Source: Artocarpus heterophyllus | Lineage: Eukaryota; Streptophyta; Magnoliopsida; Rosales; Moraceae | Length of the DNA: 64,000 nt | Assembly (NCBI GenBank): GCA_025403435.1 | Contig: CM046350.1 | Coordinates: 21,453,661-21,517,660 of the forward strand | Direction of reading: 5' to 3' | Part shown: piece by piece, positions 1 through 19,092 of the stretch | Position numbering within the stretch: position 1 is the first letter of the stretch | Layout: every line of letters starts with the position of its first letter | Position numbers and translations under genes: made by a program | Notes under the pieces: model-generated | Told to the model about the DNA's origin: nothing | The model's input: only the letters and a program-made list of their open reading frames with translations | Databases searched by the model: none

Positions 1-307
1 ACTACCAACGGATTCAATGTTATTTGGGTGATAGTCGATGGATTGACAAAATCGGCACATTTTCTACCGGTAAGGATGACGTATTCATTAGAAAAGCTTG
101 TCCAGCTATATGTTAAGGAGATAGTGAGACTTCAAGGTATTCTTAAATCTATTATCTTGGATAAAGATAATAGATTTACATCACACTTTTGGAAAAGTGT
201 TCATGCAGCTATAGGAATGAAACTACAGTTTAATACTACCTTTCATCCTTTGGCAGATGGATAGATTAAGAGACTATCAGATAGTAGAGGATATGCTCTG
301 TGCCTAT
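1..307 (+). pseudogene. Ty3/gypsy integrase core, upstream half (interrupted)
   Basis: Frame 1 reads the retroviral-type integrase catalytic core. An Asp sits in the IVDGLTKSAHFLPV segment and the second acidic position in the ILDKDNRFTSHFW segment, as in the DD35E family. The frame stops at 262-264, where relatives have Gln after FHP..DG, so a C-to-T change (CAG to TAG) is the simplest cause. The sequence then needs a frame change to read the VEDML segment up to the insertion at 308. The last five bases (CCTAT, 303-307) are the left target duplication of the inserted solo LTR. The reading resumes in frame at 3261. Confidence 0.88.
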
Positions 308-633
308 TGTAACGCCCCTTAGTTCGGACGTCACAGATGTCGTTACATTCTTACATTCTTACTTGTTTAAACTTTAATCATAAACTTAAGTCCAAAACTT
401 AGACAATACTTTAAATTGTAAATATAACAAAACATACTTAACCAGGATCCATTCATACATATATATTTTTTTATAACTTAACATTGTTTAAAATAACATT
501 GCTTAACTCATTCCATATCATAATTTATTTTAATAAAATAGATATACCAAGTTGTAAAATCAGGACTTATAAAAAACATCACAACATATCTCATCAATCA
601 TCATAACATTTAAGACTTACTTACTCCCACAGT

Positions 634-790
634 TCGACAGGCCGAACATGATCGGCAGGCCGGAGTTCCTCAACCGGCAGGCCGACAGAGGCTTTGCAAA
701 ACTGGGTTCAAAACTCATCTTCATTCGGCAGGCCAAACCTTTAGACTTCGGCAGGCCAAACCTTTAGACTTCGGTAGGCCGACCGAGCCA
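634..790. repeat. Cluster of CGGCAGGCC motifs (orientation A) inside the solo LTR
   Basis: At least six copies of the core GGCAGGCC or its near variants (GACAGGCC, GGTAGGCC) occur, often as TTCGGCAGGCC, including a local duplication with CTTTAGACTTCGG between copies. The full form TTCGGCAGGCCGAA is close to a perfect palindrome. The cluster stands out sharply from the AT-rich surroundings. The function is unknown. Confidence 0.8.
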
Positions 791-2889
791 AAATCTTTGA
801 GAAAACTTAAATTTTAAAACAAAACTGTCCTTTGATAAAATATTGCGGAAGTTCATAATTCTTTAAAATGATAAAACAGAATATAAAACCATAGTTTAAA
901 TATTCTTAAAACTTAACATAAAAATAATGTTTAAAATATAAAACTTGATTTAAAACATAAAACGTTCATCTTGGCGTTTCTTCTGGTTATAATTCATCGT
1001 GCTTTGGGCTCACACGCCTTCCCATGTCCTCCACCTATTCTATGATTTTCTTACCCTTATCTGCAACATGACATAAAGCATGATTAAGCTAATGCTTAGT
1101 AAGTACATATAATTCTCACAATTTAAAACATTACATAAACATCATCATCATCATCATTGTCATCATATCATAAAAGTGCCTTAAGCACAATTTCATAGAA
1201 ACATATCTTTCATTACATTAACCATTTTAAAACTTATTCCATTTTTATCTTAAGAGCCCAAGTGTTGCACCATAAGCATCATCATAAGCGCGCCGTCATG
1301 AGAGGAGAAGGGTAGCTAATCCAAAACCAAACATGACATCATAACATATCATAGCATAACATTAGTGTGCAACACTTATTAGGTGATACATATATACATA
1401 ATTTTCATACTTTGAAACATGTTATCATCATACATACATAACTTTAAATCATGAAAATCTTTCATAAGAAATCCTTTAAGGAAAAATAACCATAAAATCA
1501 TCATGAACATCATTATGAACATATCATCAAATCTTGTAAAAACGTGTCATGTTGCAGGTGAGAATGTACTTACCTTAACGCTAGCTTACTTAACCTTGAT
1601 ATACTTTTGGTGACGACGTCGCGGTCTCGATGTGCTCGCTTCTTTGAGTGTTCATGCCATTTATCCATTTAAAAATATAATAAAATTAATACTTATCATA
1701 AAACATTCATTCATATATATATACATTCATTCATCTCATATTACAAACATAATTCATAACCATAAAAATTGTCATCGCATAAACATGTTATTATGATTTT
1801 TCTTAAATCATAAGAATTACCTTAAACATATAAATACAAACCATACATTTTGAGCATAATTATCTTTTAAATAAAACATTTTCAAACAATTAAATATATA
1901 TATTTTAATTTTCAAAATTCATACAAACACCATATTATCATGCATACCATTATTTCATTATCATAAAATCATTTAAACATACATAACATTTCATAAACAA
2001 AATCCAAAAATAACATTTATTAAAACAATTTTTCTTAATGTATTCCCATAAAAATTTCATAACATAAAATACATTCATTATACATTATACATGCACATTC
2101 TTGACGACTATCATGAAAAACATCATATTTATCCCTTGAATAACATTACTTTTTTTCACGCATCAAGATTAAACAGTAAAATTTTATTGTAAGGGGTAGA
2201 AGATAGAAAATTCATATTTTATCATAAAAACACCGAAATAACATGAAACTTGAAGAAACATTACATAACACATACATGCATAACATATTAAAAATTCAGA
2301 ACAACTACAATACCTAGAGAAAAATATTGTAGACGGATTGAGGAGGAGAAATGCTTTCAAAAACACAAAGAAAAACTGAGTTCTTACCTTGAAATTTCTT
2401 CTCAAAACCCTTGAACCAAGGAAAATACAACTTTTCTTTCAATACTTGCAAAGAATTTTTGAGAGGGAAGGAGATGGGATTCGTGGAGAAGAGAAGAGAG
2501 AGAGAGAATCAGAAAAAGAAAAAAAATGTCTCAGATAGTGTATGAGAGGAGAAAATAACGTGTGAGGAAAAGAGTCGTTAAAATTTTAACGTAACAATCA
2601 TAATGAAATTCATTACTCTCCATTAAGTCAGAATTTTTGACTGTTTGACAACCCAAAGCGTGAAGGAAGGAGAGAAGAAAAAGAAAGTCAAATAAATCAT
2701 TACATCTTATCATATTTTGCCCTCTTAAAATAGGAAACCATTTAAAATAACACAAATCAATGCAAAGTCAAACCTTTTTATTTTCCTTAACTGATAAAAC
2801 ATTCTATTATTGTGTCAATTAATCACAATAAATCACTCATTTAACATAATTAACTCAGCCATAATTTTAGAGAGATTTCTGCTGACTGC

Positions 2890-3025
2890 TCGTCAGCAGT
2901 GTTCGGCCTGTCGATTTTTCCCTTCGGCTTGTCGGTTCCACCAAGTTCGGCCTGCCGATGGATTTCTTTGGCCTGCCGGTCTTGGGCAGACTGTTTGGCC
3001 TGCCGAACTGTCCTTAGATGTCATA
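2890..3025. repeat. Cluster of GGCCTGCCG motifs (orientation B) inside the same solo LTR
   Basis: About five copies of GGCCTGCCG or variants (GGCCTGTCG, GGCTTGTCG) occur here. This is the reverse complement of the motif at 634-790, so the two clusters form an inverted pair near the two ends of one LTR. Related motifs recur at about 33670-33745 and 60775-61025 in other elements. Confidence 0.8.
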
Positions 3026-3255
3026 CATTAAAACATTCAATTCATCATGCATCATAATTAAACATACATTAAAATAATCATGAACACTTGAGCACAACGA
3101 TTCCAAGCGGTCATCACCTGTCATAAAACTTGACATAAAAAGTTAGTAACATTTAAAGCATATTTCATAACATATAACATAATTTATTAATAAAATTCAT
3201 TAACTTCGTTACTAACTTAACGTGGTCCGTTACATAAAAGTAGGTGGGTGTTACA

Positions 3256-3992
3256 CCTATGCCTTAGACTTCAAAGGAAGTTGGTGTGAGAAATTATCAT
3301 TGGTAGAATTTGCTTATAATAATAGTTATCAGGTGATGATAGGGATGGCATCCTATAAGGCGCTGTACGGGAGGTGGTGTAGGACGCCAATTTATTGGCA
3401 TGAGGTAGGAGAGAAGAAAGAGATTGAAACTAAGATGAAAAAGAAGGCAGACTTTGTAGATAAGATGACAGAAGTAGTGAAGATCATTTGCCAAAGAATT
3501 TAGACTGCTCAGAACAGATAGAAGAGCTACATTGTTGTTCAGCTAAGGACTCTAGTGTTTACCGTAGGTGACTCTGTTTTTATCAAAGTGGTCCCAAGGA
3601 AGGGAGTAATGAGATTCGGCAAGAAAGGGAACCTTAGTCCGCATTATGTAGGACCTTTCGAGATTACCAAGCGAGTTGGTAATGTGGCTTATGAGTTGGA
3701 CTTGTCCGAGGAGATGTCAACCATTCACAATGTTTTCTATGTCTCAATGTTAAAGAAGTATGTAGCAGGCCCTAAACATGTGATCAAACCACAAAAAATA
3801 CATGTTCGATAATATTTGAGTTATGAGGAGAAACATGTAGAGATTTTAGATAGAGAAGTCCAAAAGTTAAGGAACAAAGATATTGCATTGGTGAAAGTGT
3901 TATGGCATAACCATCGAGTGGGGGAGGTGACATGGGAACGAGAGGATGATATAAAAACTAGATATCTGAGTTATTCCAAGTTTCGAGGATGA
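3256..3992 (+). pseudogene. Ty3/gypsy integrase C-terminal part with chromodomain-like tail
   Basis: The reading continues the integrase across the target duplication: ALDFKGSW, then EFAYNNSYQ, then ALYGRWCRTPIYW. An SH3-like GPF module follows (PHYVGPFEI), then HNVFYVSMLKKYV, and last a chromodomain-like stretch (EILDREVQKL, VKVLWHNHRVGEVTWERE) that ends at the TGA 3990-3992. Stops at 3501-3503 and 3810-3812 break the frame. Both lie where relatives keep coding, so the protein cannot be made. The order of modules is what marks the element as a chromovirus. Confidence 0.88.
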
Positions 3993-4001
3993 ATTTTTTA
4001 T

Positions 4002-4015
4002 AAGGTAGGAGGGAT
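4002..4015 (+). other. Polypurine tract of the Ty3/gypsy element
   Basis: A purine-rich run (AAGGTAGGAGGGAT) lies directly before the LTR start TGTAACACCCCC. This is the expected position of the primer for plus-strand DNA synthesis. Confidence 0.75.
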
Positions 4016-6541
4016 TGTAACACCCCCGTTTTCTATTTAATGGTAAATAGAGAGTCTGACCCTATAATTGATGACAATGTTATCATTACTAATGTGCTAC
4101 TTAGTGATGTTATAGGTGACAGCGATGAGGGTTTGATGTGTTAGAAAAGTTTATGCCACTTAGGTAGGGATTATATTTATTTATGAATTAGTGATGTGAT
4201 AATGTATTTTATTTTGTTTTAATTAAATAAAATATGATAAGATGAAATTGATATGAATTTTGGTTTATATATTATGGTACGTGAGTTATTTACTTTTTAC
4301 CATATATATGAATACATATAAGTTAAATTATATATATACCACTATATATTTTATACGTGAATTATTAATATGAGTTAGCATACATATAAGTTAATAAAGC
4401 CTTGGGCCTTGGGCTGCAGCAAGGTTTTGCCAAGAATAGGAAAAAAGAACAAATAATAATAATTAAAAAAAAAGATAGAGAGATTACACGTGGGAAAAGG
4501 AAAAAAAAAAAGAAGAAGAAGAAGAAGAGTTTTTTAAGGTTTCATAAGCAGCCTATAGACTCACACTTCATTCTTTCCTTATTGATTGGTTTTATGCTTG
4601 GTTTTCTTTGGCTTTATCAAGGTTTCTAATCTCCCTAATTGCATTCATTTTGATAAGAGTGTCAATCATTTAACGTGTTTGTTTGATGCTTTGGTATGAT
4701 AGATTAGTATTGTAATTATTATTATTATTATGATCATCATCATATAGATTCTTTTATTTTATGTATTTCAAGTCAATTAGTAATGGAAAGAGTTGATGAT
4801 TTGGTTGTTTGATTATCTTCTCATTAAACCGTAGATTTGAGATATCATAGATTTTCATATTTTTGTTATGTTGATCTTTATAGGTGTATTTTATTATCAA
4901 TTATCATCATGTTAATTATGTGTTTACAATTTTAATTGAGGTTTTATTAAGTTATGGATTAGTATTGAATTTTTTTATGCCTTATGCCTACTTTTCATAT
5001 AAACACCTGGCAGCTATCGTGTTCTAGTGATTTTCGATTTTGTATAACTCTATTTATATTTTTCTATTATTTTTTCTCAAATACTATATATTTTAAACTT
5101 TTGTTTGGCTTTTGAATCGCTTGAATTAGAGTTTTTATTAAATAGTTATGATTTTTCGAAATTGACCCAAAAAGCAGTGCAGTTTTACATAGACCTGAAA
5201 TTTAGACTAAATTTCAAGAACTTTTTTGTCATGCAAATTATTGTCAAAATATGCGAATAGTATATCAAATTCTTCATTTTTGAGTCTAGTTTCTAATGCC
5301 AGTAGTTTGACTGATTTGGTGTTAAGATGAAATTATTATGAATTTTTAAGTGAATAAAGGTCATTCTGTCTATTTTTGGGAAATATGCCCTAGGTTTACA
5401 AATTGTGATTTTGTACTTCTTGATATTATTACATAACGAGGTGATGTTCAATGATAGTATGAGATGTTTGTATGTTGTTAATAGTGTTATTAGTGACTTA
5501 TAGTTAATATGAATGTTTGGCATGAGCTCTTCAAAAAAGCAAGCACACTAAAAACCTAAGTTGTCGTGTTACCTACCATTGAAGGTTGTGTAAGTCTAGA
5601 GGTCAAGTAAGTACATCTCTCACCTACAATATGATTGTTCAAAATTAAAAAGATTAATGTTGATGATATATTATGTAAGACGTTTTAAGATGAGGATTTT
5701 TAATAATGAGAAAATTGATGAAAAACGATAAAAGATGATGTTATTTTTACCTCATTATTTTATTTGATGGATATCATTTTATGAAAACCTATATATATGT
5801 ATTATCAATATTATTATTTTGATGTTTTTTTTAAAAAAAGGCGTTATACACTTGACGGATTGATGGTGATGACGGGGTCCCGTAAGTGGACCGACTGGTG
5901 AGCGGTCGCTTCATCTTGTCGCGGTTGGTTTGAGGGTCTCTCCCTCACTCTTTCCATAGCTAGAGCGCTCTATGACGATACAACGTCAGGGCCCTACTAT
6001 AGACGAATATTTTGTAATACTACTATATATATTTATTTAATGATGAATTTATTTTATTGAATATTGTTAATTGATGAAAATGTTTTGTGAGAGTTAAAAG
6101 GTGTACTTACTAAGCATTATACTTAATAGATGTTTCTCATATTGCAGCTAAGAACAAGAGTTAGGTATGATGGTGGAGGAGCTCAGTGTGGGTGTGTGTG
6201 GTGGTAGAAATGGAATATCGGAGCGACGCATCCTAAATTAATGATGATTTAAACTTTTATTCAATTATTTATAATTTCACAGAGTTTAGTTTTCATTTTT
6301 TTTATGAGATTCCTCGACTTAAAGATATTTGTTAAGTTTAAGTTTTTGTTGGTAACGTTGCAAATATGTTTTTTATTTTTTTGGATGAAGTTTATTTGAT
6401 TTGATTGATAAGTCATGTTTTAAAAAAAGTCAAACTATTTTCATATTATTTTGTTTATTTAGATTCCATAAAAATTATGTTTTACCATAAATAATAGATG
6501 TTATGAGACGGTAACTGTGACATCCCATGAGAGGCGTTACA
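4016..6541 (+). repeat. 3' LTR (2526 bp) of the Ty3/gypsy element
   Basis: It starts TGTAACACCCCC right after the polypurine tract and ends GGCGTTACA, giving matching TGTAAC/GTTACA termini. A length of about 2.5 kb is typical of Tekay/Del LTRs. It contains no coding domain; open stretches such as 4402-4629 and 5293-5523 are low-complexity or chance. Several segments match the minus strand of the solo LTR at 308-3255, so the two are related but diverged families. The matching 5' LTR and the target duplication are outside the window. Confidence 0.82.
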
Positions 6542-6559
6542 TAGGTGCATATAATTTTA

Positions 6560-6800
6560 ATGTTAGAGTTCTTTCTTTGTCAAAGAAGATGCCATTTTCT
6601 TTTTCTCATGCTTATCGCAAGGAAATATAGCTTAGCAGCGTTTGGGGTTTTAAATAAGAATAGAATGTTATGTGCAGCTCCTCAATCTCTTATTTGGCTA
6701 TTAGAATTTGTGTAGGTTTACCATGTTATGGATCTACTCGATTGGAGTCTTTTAATTGTTTGTTGACTTGTACTTTATAACTTTGTTTTTTTACATCAAC
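6560..6800 (+). pseudogene. Possible 3' end of a LINE (RNase H-like remnant)
   Basis: A short reading, LSLSKKMPFSFSHAYRKE, resembles the segment with a conserved His near the C-terminal RNase H domain of plant L1-type elements. It is followed by a stop and by a PQSLIWLLE stretch. The similarity is short and recalled rather than searched, so this is a weak call. The rest of 6542-6980 shows nothing else recognisable. Confidence 0.25.
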
Positions 6801-6984
6801 AAAATTTCTTTCCTTGAGGAGCATTCAATCGGGGTAGGAAGAAAAAAAATTGATAGATGCAAGATGTTAAACACCATCCACTCAACAAGCTTATCTCAGC
6901 AGACAATAATGTATGCTATAAGAAAATTTAGGAAAGAATATACAGAAGAAAATGAAGAGCGAGCGGAAGCCAGAAGTAGCCATT

Positions 6985-7105
6985 TTTAGAACATAATACA
7001 TCCTCAATGCAGAGGTTTACTTTCTTCAATATGATTTTGAAGCAAGAATTAGAAACAAGACGTATATCATTCTGCTGATCTCAAGCTCTTGGAAATACCA
7101 GCGTC
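6985..7105 (-). terminator. 3'UTR and poly(A) region of glycolate oxidase copy 1
   Basis: This stretch downstream of the stop codon is clearly similar to 14405-14567 downstream of copy 2: shared GATTTTGAAGCAAGAATTA and CTGCTGATCTCA blocks, and the CATTT(T/A)TAGAA end. Conservation stops near 6975, probably the duplication edge. Copy 2 has an AATAAA here; copy 1 has only AGTAAA at the matching place. Confidence 0.55.
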
Positions 7106-11105
<4,000 letters not shown>

Positions 11106-11125
11106 GAATGAAGTCTCAACTTAAC

Positions 11126-11330
11126 AAGGTGATAGATACAAATAAATAACAGTAGAACGAGAGATAAAAATTGAGAGGGAAAATTGAAGTAAAAGACAAA
11201 AAGGGTATGAAAGAGATAGTCTCTTTAAGTGGATTGGTTTTTCAAGGTGAGCATTTGAGACCATATCTGTTCCTTGGAAAATTTGAGACTTTTATGTGGA
11301 GAGCATTTTGTTGATGTTCTTTTCCTTATT
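11126..11330 (-). promoter_or_regulatory. Core promoter of glycolate oxidase copy 1
   Basis: A TATA-like TATCTATC (11132-11139) lies in a context, TTTGTAT and TTGTTAA, that is conserved in copy 2. About 95 bp further upstream a CCAAT box (minus strand, 11233-11237) sits in a conserved block AAGTGGATTGGTTTTTCAAG. More matched segments follow (CATTTGAGACCA, TTTTATGTGGAG). The call rests on conservation between the two paralogues. Confidence 0.6.
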
Positions 11331-11594
11331 TGGCTATGGAAAAATTATGAAATTTAAAGAGATAAAAGAAAGAAAACACTTGGAAAATTAGTATTATATA
11401 CGTCCACAAATTGTTCCTGATGTGGGCTTTTTCCTTCTTTTGTTGGCTGAATTACATGTGGAATAGTTTATTGTCGTCTATGATTGATCACAGATGGCGC
11501 ATAAAATATTAAGAGATAGGCTTAAAGCTGCAATTTATAACAAATTCAAACCATCAGCTTTGAGGAAATAATGAACCATGACATGAAGAACAAA

Positions 11595-11805
11595 ATATTG
11601 TTAGTTTCAAACACCAAAGTTTTAATTGCTACATGATAAAACTCATATTTTACAGTATAAAAATATATGTTATATTATAAAACTCTTATGTGTTACAATA
11701 TTTAAATTTTAACTTCAAGTTTTAATTTATTTTCATAAACTCTAATTACCCATATGTTACAGTGTAAAACTCTCTTGTATGCTACAGTATTCAAAGTTGA
11801 GAGAA
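11595..11805. repeat. MITE-like repeat, member A (degenerate)
   Basis: Shares the core words of the family, TTGCTACA, TAAAACTC and ATGCTACAGT, with members at 13385, 23661, 32103 and 43544. The ends are eroded, apart from a TTTCAAACACC-like edge. Confidence 0.5.
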
Positions 11806-13384
11806 ACCCGGCCGAGCCTCGATTTAGAAAGATGAAGGGCCAAAAAAATCAAAAGAGGGTCAAAATTTGCCATCTCATTGGGGGCGGAAAATGAATCGAC
11901 ATCTCGATCTTTGCAACTAGAGTTTGCACCACTGGCATTGAAGTTTTTCAGTTGATTCGGATTGCAATATGTACGCAACTTTACGTATTTTAACATTTTT
12001 TTATAAAAATTATATCACCTTCTGAAATTTACAATATAAATGAGTGATGTACAAACATATTGCGCCAAATAAGAAACGAGATTTTCGTGGCATAACACCC
12101 CAATGACATTATGTGCTTTTAAACGTCAAACCAATTTATAGGCTTTTTGGAATTTATGTTTTGTTTTCTTGGGTACAAAAAGGGCTTTTTGGAAGCATTT
12201 GGATGTAACCACGGATCAATGTTTTGATACCATCTTTAATGATCCCCATTTTTACATGCGTTGGGCCCAAGCCCATTCAATATTGTTATTGGGTTTCACC
12301 CTAAAAGGTCTCATATTATTTAAAGATAATATCATTACTTATGAATCATAACTTATGACTATTTTCAGACTAAGTGTGACTGTAATTTTTCCTTTTTTTG
12401 TTCTTGTTCGACTCAAAGGAATTATAATTGTTACATTTAATGATCAATTAAAAGAGTTTTTAGTTAAAGGTCACAAAATATAGTTTCTTCAAAAAAATCT
12501 TTTGAGAAGACTATGAACCCCAACATCAAAAAAATTTTATGAACTAACAATCAAGCATTTTTTTTTGGCTTATTAGTAAATTTAGATAACATTTTTCTTT
12601 GTTATTAAGCTCATCGAGAAGTTAAGAGTTTATATCTTTTCTTCAATTAACTAAAAGCATTCACGCGAGTTTAACCAAAAAAAAAAAAACCTTCTTTGTA
12701 CTGTTAATTAGAATTTTGTTTTTCTTTTGAAAATAGCAGTTTTACATTTGAATATACCAAAACTTATCATTTGCACTACTCATAAGTCTAATTCTATTTT
12801 TTTTAAAAAAAAGTAAAAAAGAAAGGAAAAAAAAATATTTCACCACCGAGTTAAATTAGATGAGAAGTAAACCACAAACTTACTAAAAGTAAGAGACACG
12901 CTGTTAATTATCATGCCGACAGACGGATAGATCCGGTAAATTAGATAGCGAGGGGTGAGAGAGAGGGAGTTAACTAATAGTTTACTTAAAATCCTATTAG
13001 AGTCAAAATTTCATTTTATAAGGGAAAAAAACTACACTCGTAGACAAATTAAAATTCAACATAACTTTCTGCATAATTCAAAAATAACTACAATGACATG
13101 AAAATTATAATAATGATGTCATATTTTATATATTTAATGATACCATATAGAGTTACATGTAGAATATTTACAAATTAAAATCATATTTTAAAATTAAAAT
13201 ACGACAAAACCATCGTCTCATTGACCTTGTGTAGAAATTTAACCAGTTCAAAACTGGGATCTATGCTAAAAGTCTTATTGTTATTCTTATTGTGTTTATC
13301 TTACTAAAAAGGGTCTCCGACAGAAACTGTTATTTCGCAAAATTAATGATCATAACCCAATAATGCATAGGACGTTGTGCCCTA

Positions 13385-13560
13385 TTTAATGACGGTTTGG
13401 TCAAGTAGTGGGACCCATAATTTCTACCATAAACTCAATTATAAACAGTAAAAAACTCTTATATGTTACAATAACAATAAAAAAATTGCTACACTATAAA
13501 GCTCTCACATATTACAGTAAAAATAATTCTAACAAATAGTTCCTATCATCCTTTCAAATA
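13385..13560. repeat. MITE-like repeat, member B
   Basis: Nearly colinear with the copy at 32103-32283: AACTCAATTATAAACAGTA, AAAAAATTGCTACA, TAAAGCTCTCACAT, then a TTTCAAATACC end. Terminal repeats are weak here. Confidence 0.65.
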
Positions 13561-14404
13561 CCAACTTCTTTGTAACGCTCGTCACTTTATACCTCTTTTT
13601 TTTTTTAAATAATAAATACGACATAATCTTCAAAACCTCTTTTTGGTTTTGGGGGAGTCCTGAACGCCAACCTTGGCTATGTTCGTTAATTGGCTGTGCG
13701 TGCCACATGCGTTTGTGCGACTGTTCCTACAACGGTTAACCGCTATGAGAATACAATCCCAGCCACACAAATTTTAGTTGCAATTATTATAAAAGTATCT
13801 GCCGTCATGTTTCATTTGATGTTATTTTTGCATAACCAAAAGTATTTTCTTATGTTCATGAAAATGTTCTAAAGAGCACTTGGGATTTTCTAAAGGCAAA
13901 TCACTCTAGTTGTGTACTATATCCGAATTAAAATTAAGTGAGATGGCTAGCGTTAACCACTTCTTTTCATATATGGCAGAACTTTTATAAAAAAATGACT
14001 AATGCCCACTAAAATAGACAATGTGTTGATCAATTGGAACCAATTCAAACCAATCATATTATTCAAACTGATCAATTGGTGATTAACCGGTAAATCATCG
14101 ATTGACATTAATTATACACTTATTGATTCAGTCAATTAAGGATTGACCACTAAGTTAATATTTATATATTTAAAAAAAAAAAAAAGATCATTTTGCTCAT
14201 TTAACAATACGCGGCAATTTGTCAAAATCTTAATTTTGTCGCATATCTCAAAATTCCAAAAAGTTATAACGTTTTTATTAACCTGGAAATTATGTTCCCA
14301 GTTGTGGAACAATAAATTCTATAATCCCAGCTGAAGACAATGTACACTAAAAAAACTTAAAACAACCTTATGAAAAGAAAAGAATACGTTGAAGAAGTAG
14401 CCAT

Positions 14405-14567
14405 TTATAGAATATGGTAAAACTCTCAATACAGAAGTTTATTAAGTTCTTCGTATGATTTTGAAGCAAGAATTAAGACACATTGTAGTATATCTTCCTG
14501 CTGATCTCAGGCTCTTGAAAACTCCTCCCTTTCAAACAGCATTAAAATGCAGAACAAGGTTAACATC
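14405..14567 (-). terminator. 3'UTR and poly(A) region of glycolate oxidase copy 2
   Basis: Downstream of the TAA at 14568-14570, an AATAAA signal lies on the minus strand at 14438-14443. The stretch is similar to the 3' flank of copy 1 (6985-7105), which suggests a retained 3'UTR. Similarity fades near 14390. Confidence 0.6.
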
Positions 14568-18245
<3,678 letters not shown>

Positions 18246-18315
18246 AAAAAAGCTGATGGAAAATAATTGAGAGAAAAAAGCGAAAAGAAAGAGGAGAATG
18301 AACTCTTTGAGTTAA

Positions 18316-18540
18316 CAACGTAATAAATACAAACAAAAAAACAGTGAAAAGGAGGGAGTTTTTTAAGAAGAAAATATTGAAGGCCTTTAAGATAAGGACA
18401 AAAGGGTATGCGTCAGATGATGGTGATAGAGAGTCAAGTGGATTGGTTTTTCAAGGTGAGCATTTTTGCTGGATTTCAAGGTCACCATTTGAGACCAAAT
18501 CTGTTTCATGAAAAATTTTCAAGACTTTTCTCCTTCTTTT
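18316..18540 (-). promoter_or_regulatory. Core promoter of glycolate oxidase copy 2
   Basis: A TATA-like TATTTATTA (18321-18329) aligns with the TATA-like site of copy 1. A CCAAT box (18442-18446, minus strand) lies in the shared AAGTGGATTGGTTTTTCAAG block, followed by CATTTGAGACCA. Further homology runs to about 18790 (ACCACAAATTG, TTGCTGACTGAATT), the likely end of the duplicated unit. Confidence 0.6.
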
Positions 18541-18944
18541 TTTTTTCCCTTTTTATGTGGAGCGTATTTTGCTGGTAATCACTTCTCAATGTTTGGCAAT
18601 CAATCTCTCATATTTTGCAGGTGTGAAAATAATTAGGAAAAAAAAACTAGAAAATTATCATTTTGTATGACCACAAATTGCTCTTGATCTGGCATTTTCT
18701 TCCTCTTCTTTTGCTGACTGAATTCCAAGTGGCGTGGTTGCGGTGGTTCATGATTGATAATAAATGGTAAGTGACAGATCGATAGGTTGCTCTTGTTGCG
18801 GTTCTAACTTGGAAACTGTGCATGTGATTTTTTCTTATATATGAAATGGTTACGTCTTTAACGGTATATATTTAAAAAGAGTATATTTTGACGACAATTA
18901 ATAATAAAACGTAATAAAAACACAATCAATTAAATTATGATTAT

Positions 18945-19092
18945 CAATAGAAGCTAAAAACATACCTTTTTTTTTTCTTTAAAATGAAAACAATAAACAT
19001 TCTAAAAAGAGATTAAAACAATAGAAGCTAAAAGCATACTTTTTTTTTCTTTAAAATGAAAACAATAAACATTCTAAAAAGAGATTAAGTGT
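18945..19092. repeat. 74-bp tandem duplication
   Basis: Two almost identical units (18945-19018 and 19019-19092), each running from CAATAGAAGCTAAAA through a T-run to CATTCTAAAAAGAGATTAA. High identity points to a recent event. Confidence 0.85.

Larger units (their letters stand above)
308..3255 (-). mobile_element. Solo LTR (2948 bp) inserted in the integrase, with CCTAT target duplication
   Basis: The insert begins TGTAACGCCCC and ends GGGTGTTACA, so it has TG..CA ends and a short terminal inverted repeat. It is flanked by CCTAT at 303-307 and 3256-3260. Removing it with one CCTAT restores the integrase frame (CAY joined to ALDFKGSW). No coding domain is visible inside. Read on the minus strand it matches segments of the LTR at 4016-6541 in the same order: a block near 6105 (TGTACTTACTAAGCATTA), the GGTGGAGGA block near 6172, the splice-like block near 5610, and the GGCGTTACA end. 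It is therefore a solo LTR of a related Tekay-like family in the opposite orientation. It carries GC-rich GGCAGGCC-type motifs near both ends (634-790 and 2890-3025). Confidence 0.88.
1..6541 (+). mobile_element. Ty3/gypsy chromovirus (Tekay/Del-like), 3' part, decayed and nested
   Basis: The 5' part lies outside the window. What remains, in order, is an integrase core, an integrase C-terminal region with a chromodomain-like tail ending at 3992, a purine-rich tract at about 4002-4015, and a 3' LTR at 4016-6541. Integrase before a GPF/HNVF-type module, a chromodomain-like end (VKVLWHNHRVGEVTWERE) and a very long LTR fit the Tekay/Del clade of chromoviruses. The coding region is dead: in-frame stops at 262-264, 3501-3503 and 3810-3812, at least one frameshift near 265-285, and a 2.95 kb insertion at 308-3255. 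The clade is inferred from domain order and LTR size, without a phylogeny. Confidence 0.85.
11340..14400. other. Spacer between the glycolate oxidase copies
   Basis: No gene is supported. To about 11490 it still resembles the upstream region of copy 2. The rest is AT-rich with two members of a MITE family (about 11595-11805 and 13385-13560). A stretch at 14010-14160 is rich in repeated GATCAATTGG/GATTGACC words. Open stretches here have no family resemblance and no coding bias that I can see. Confidence 0.6.

Noticed and set aside
4402..4629. Lys-rich plus-strand reading
   Set aside because: A-rich tract inside the 3' LTR 4016-6541.
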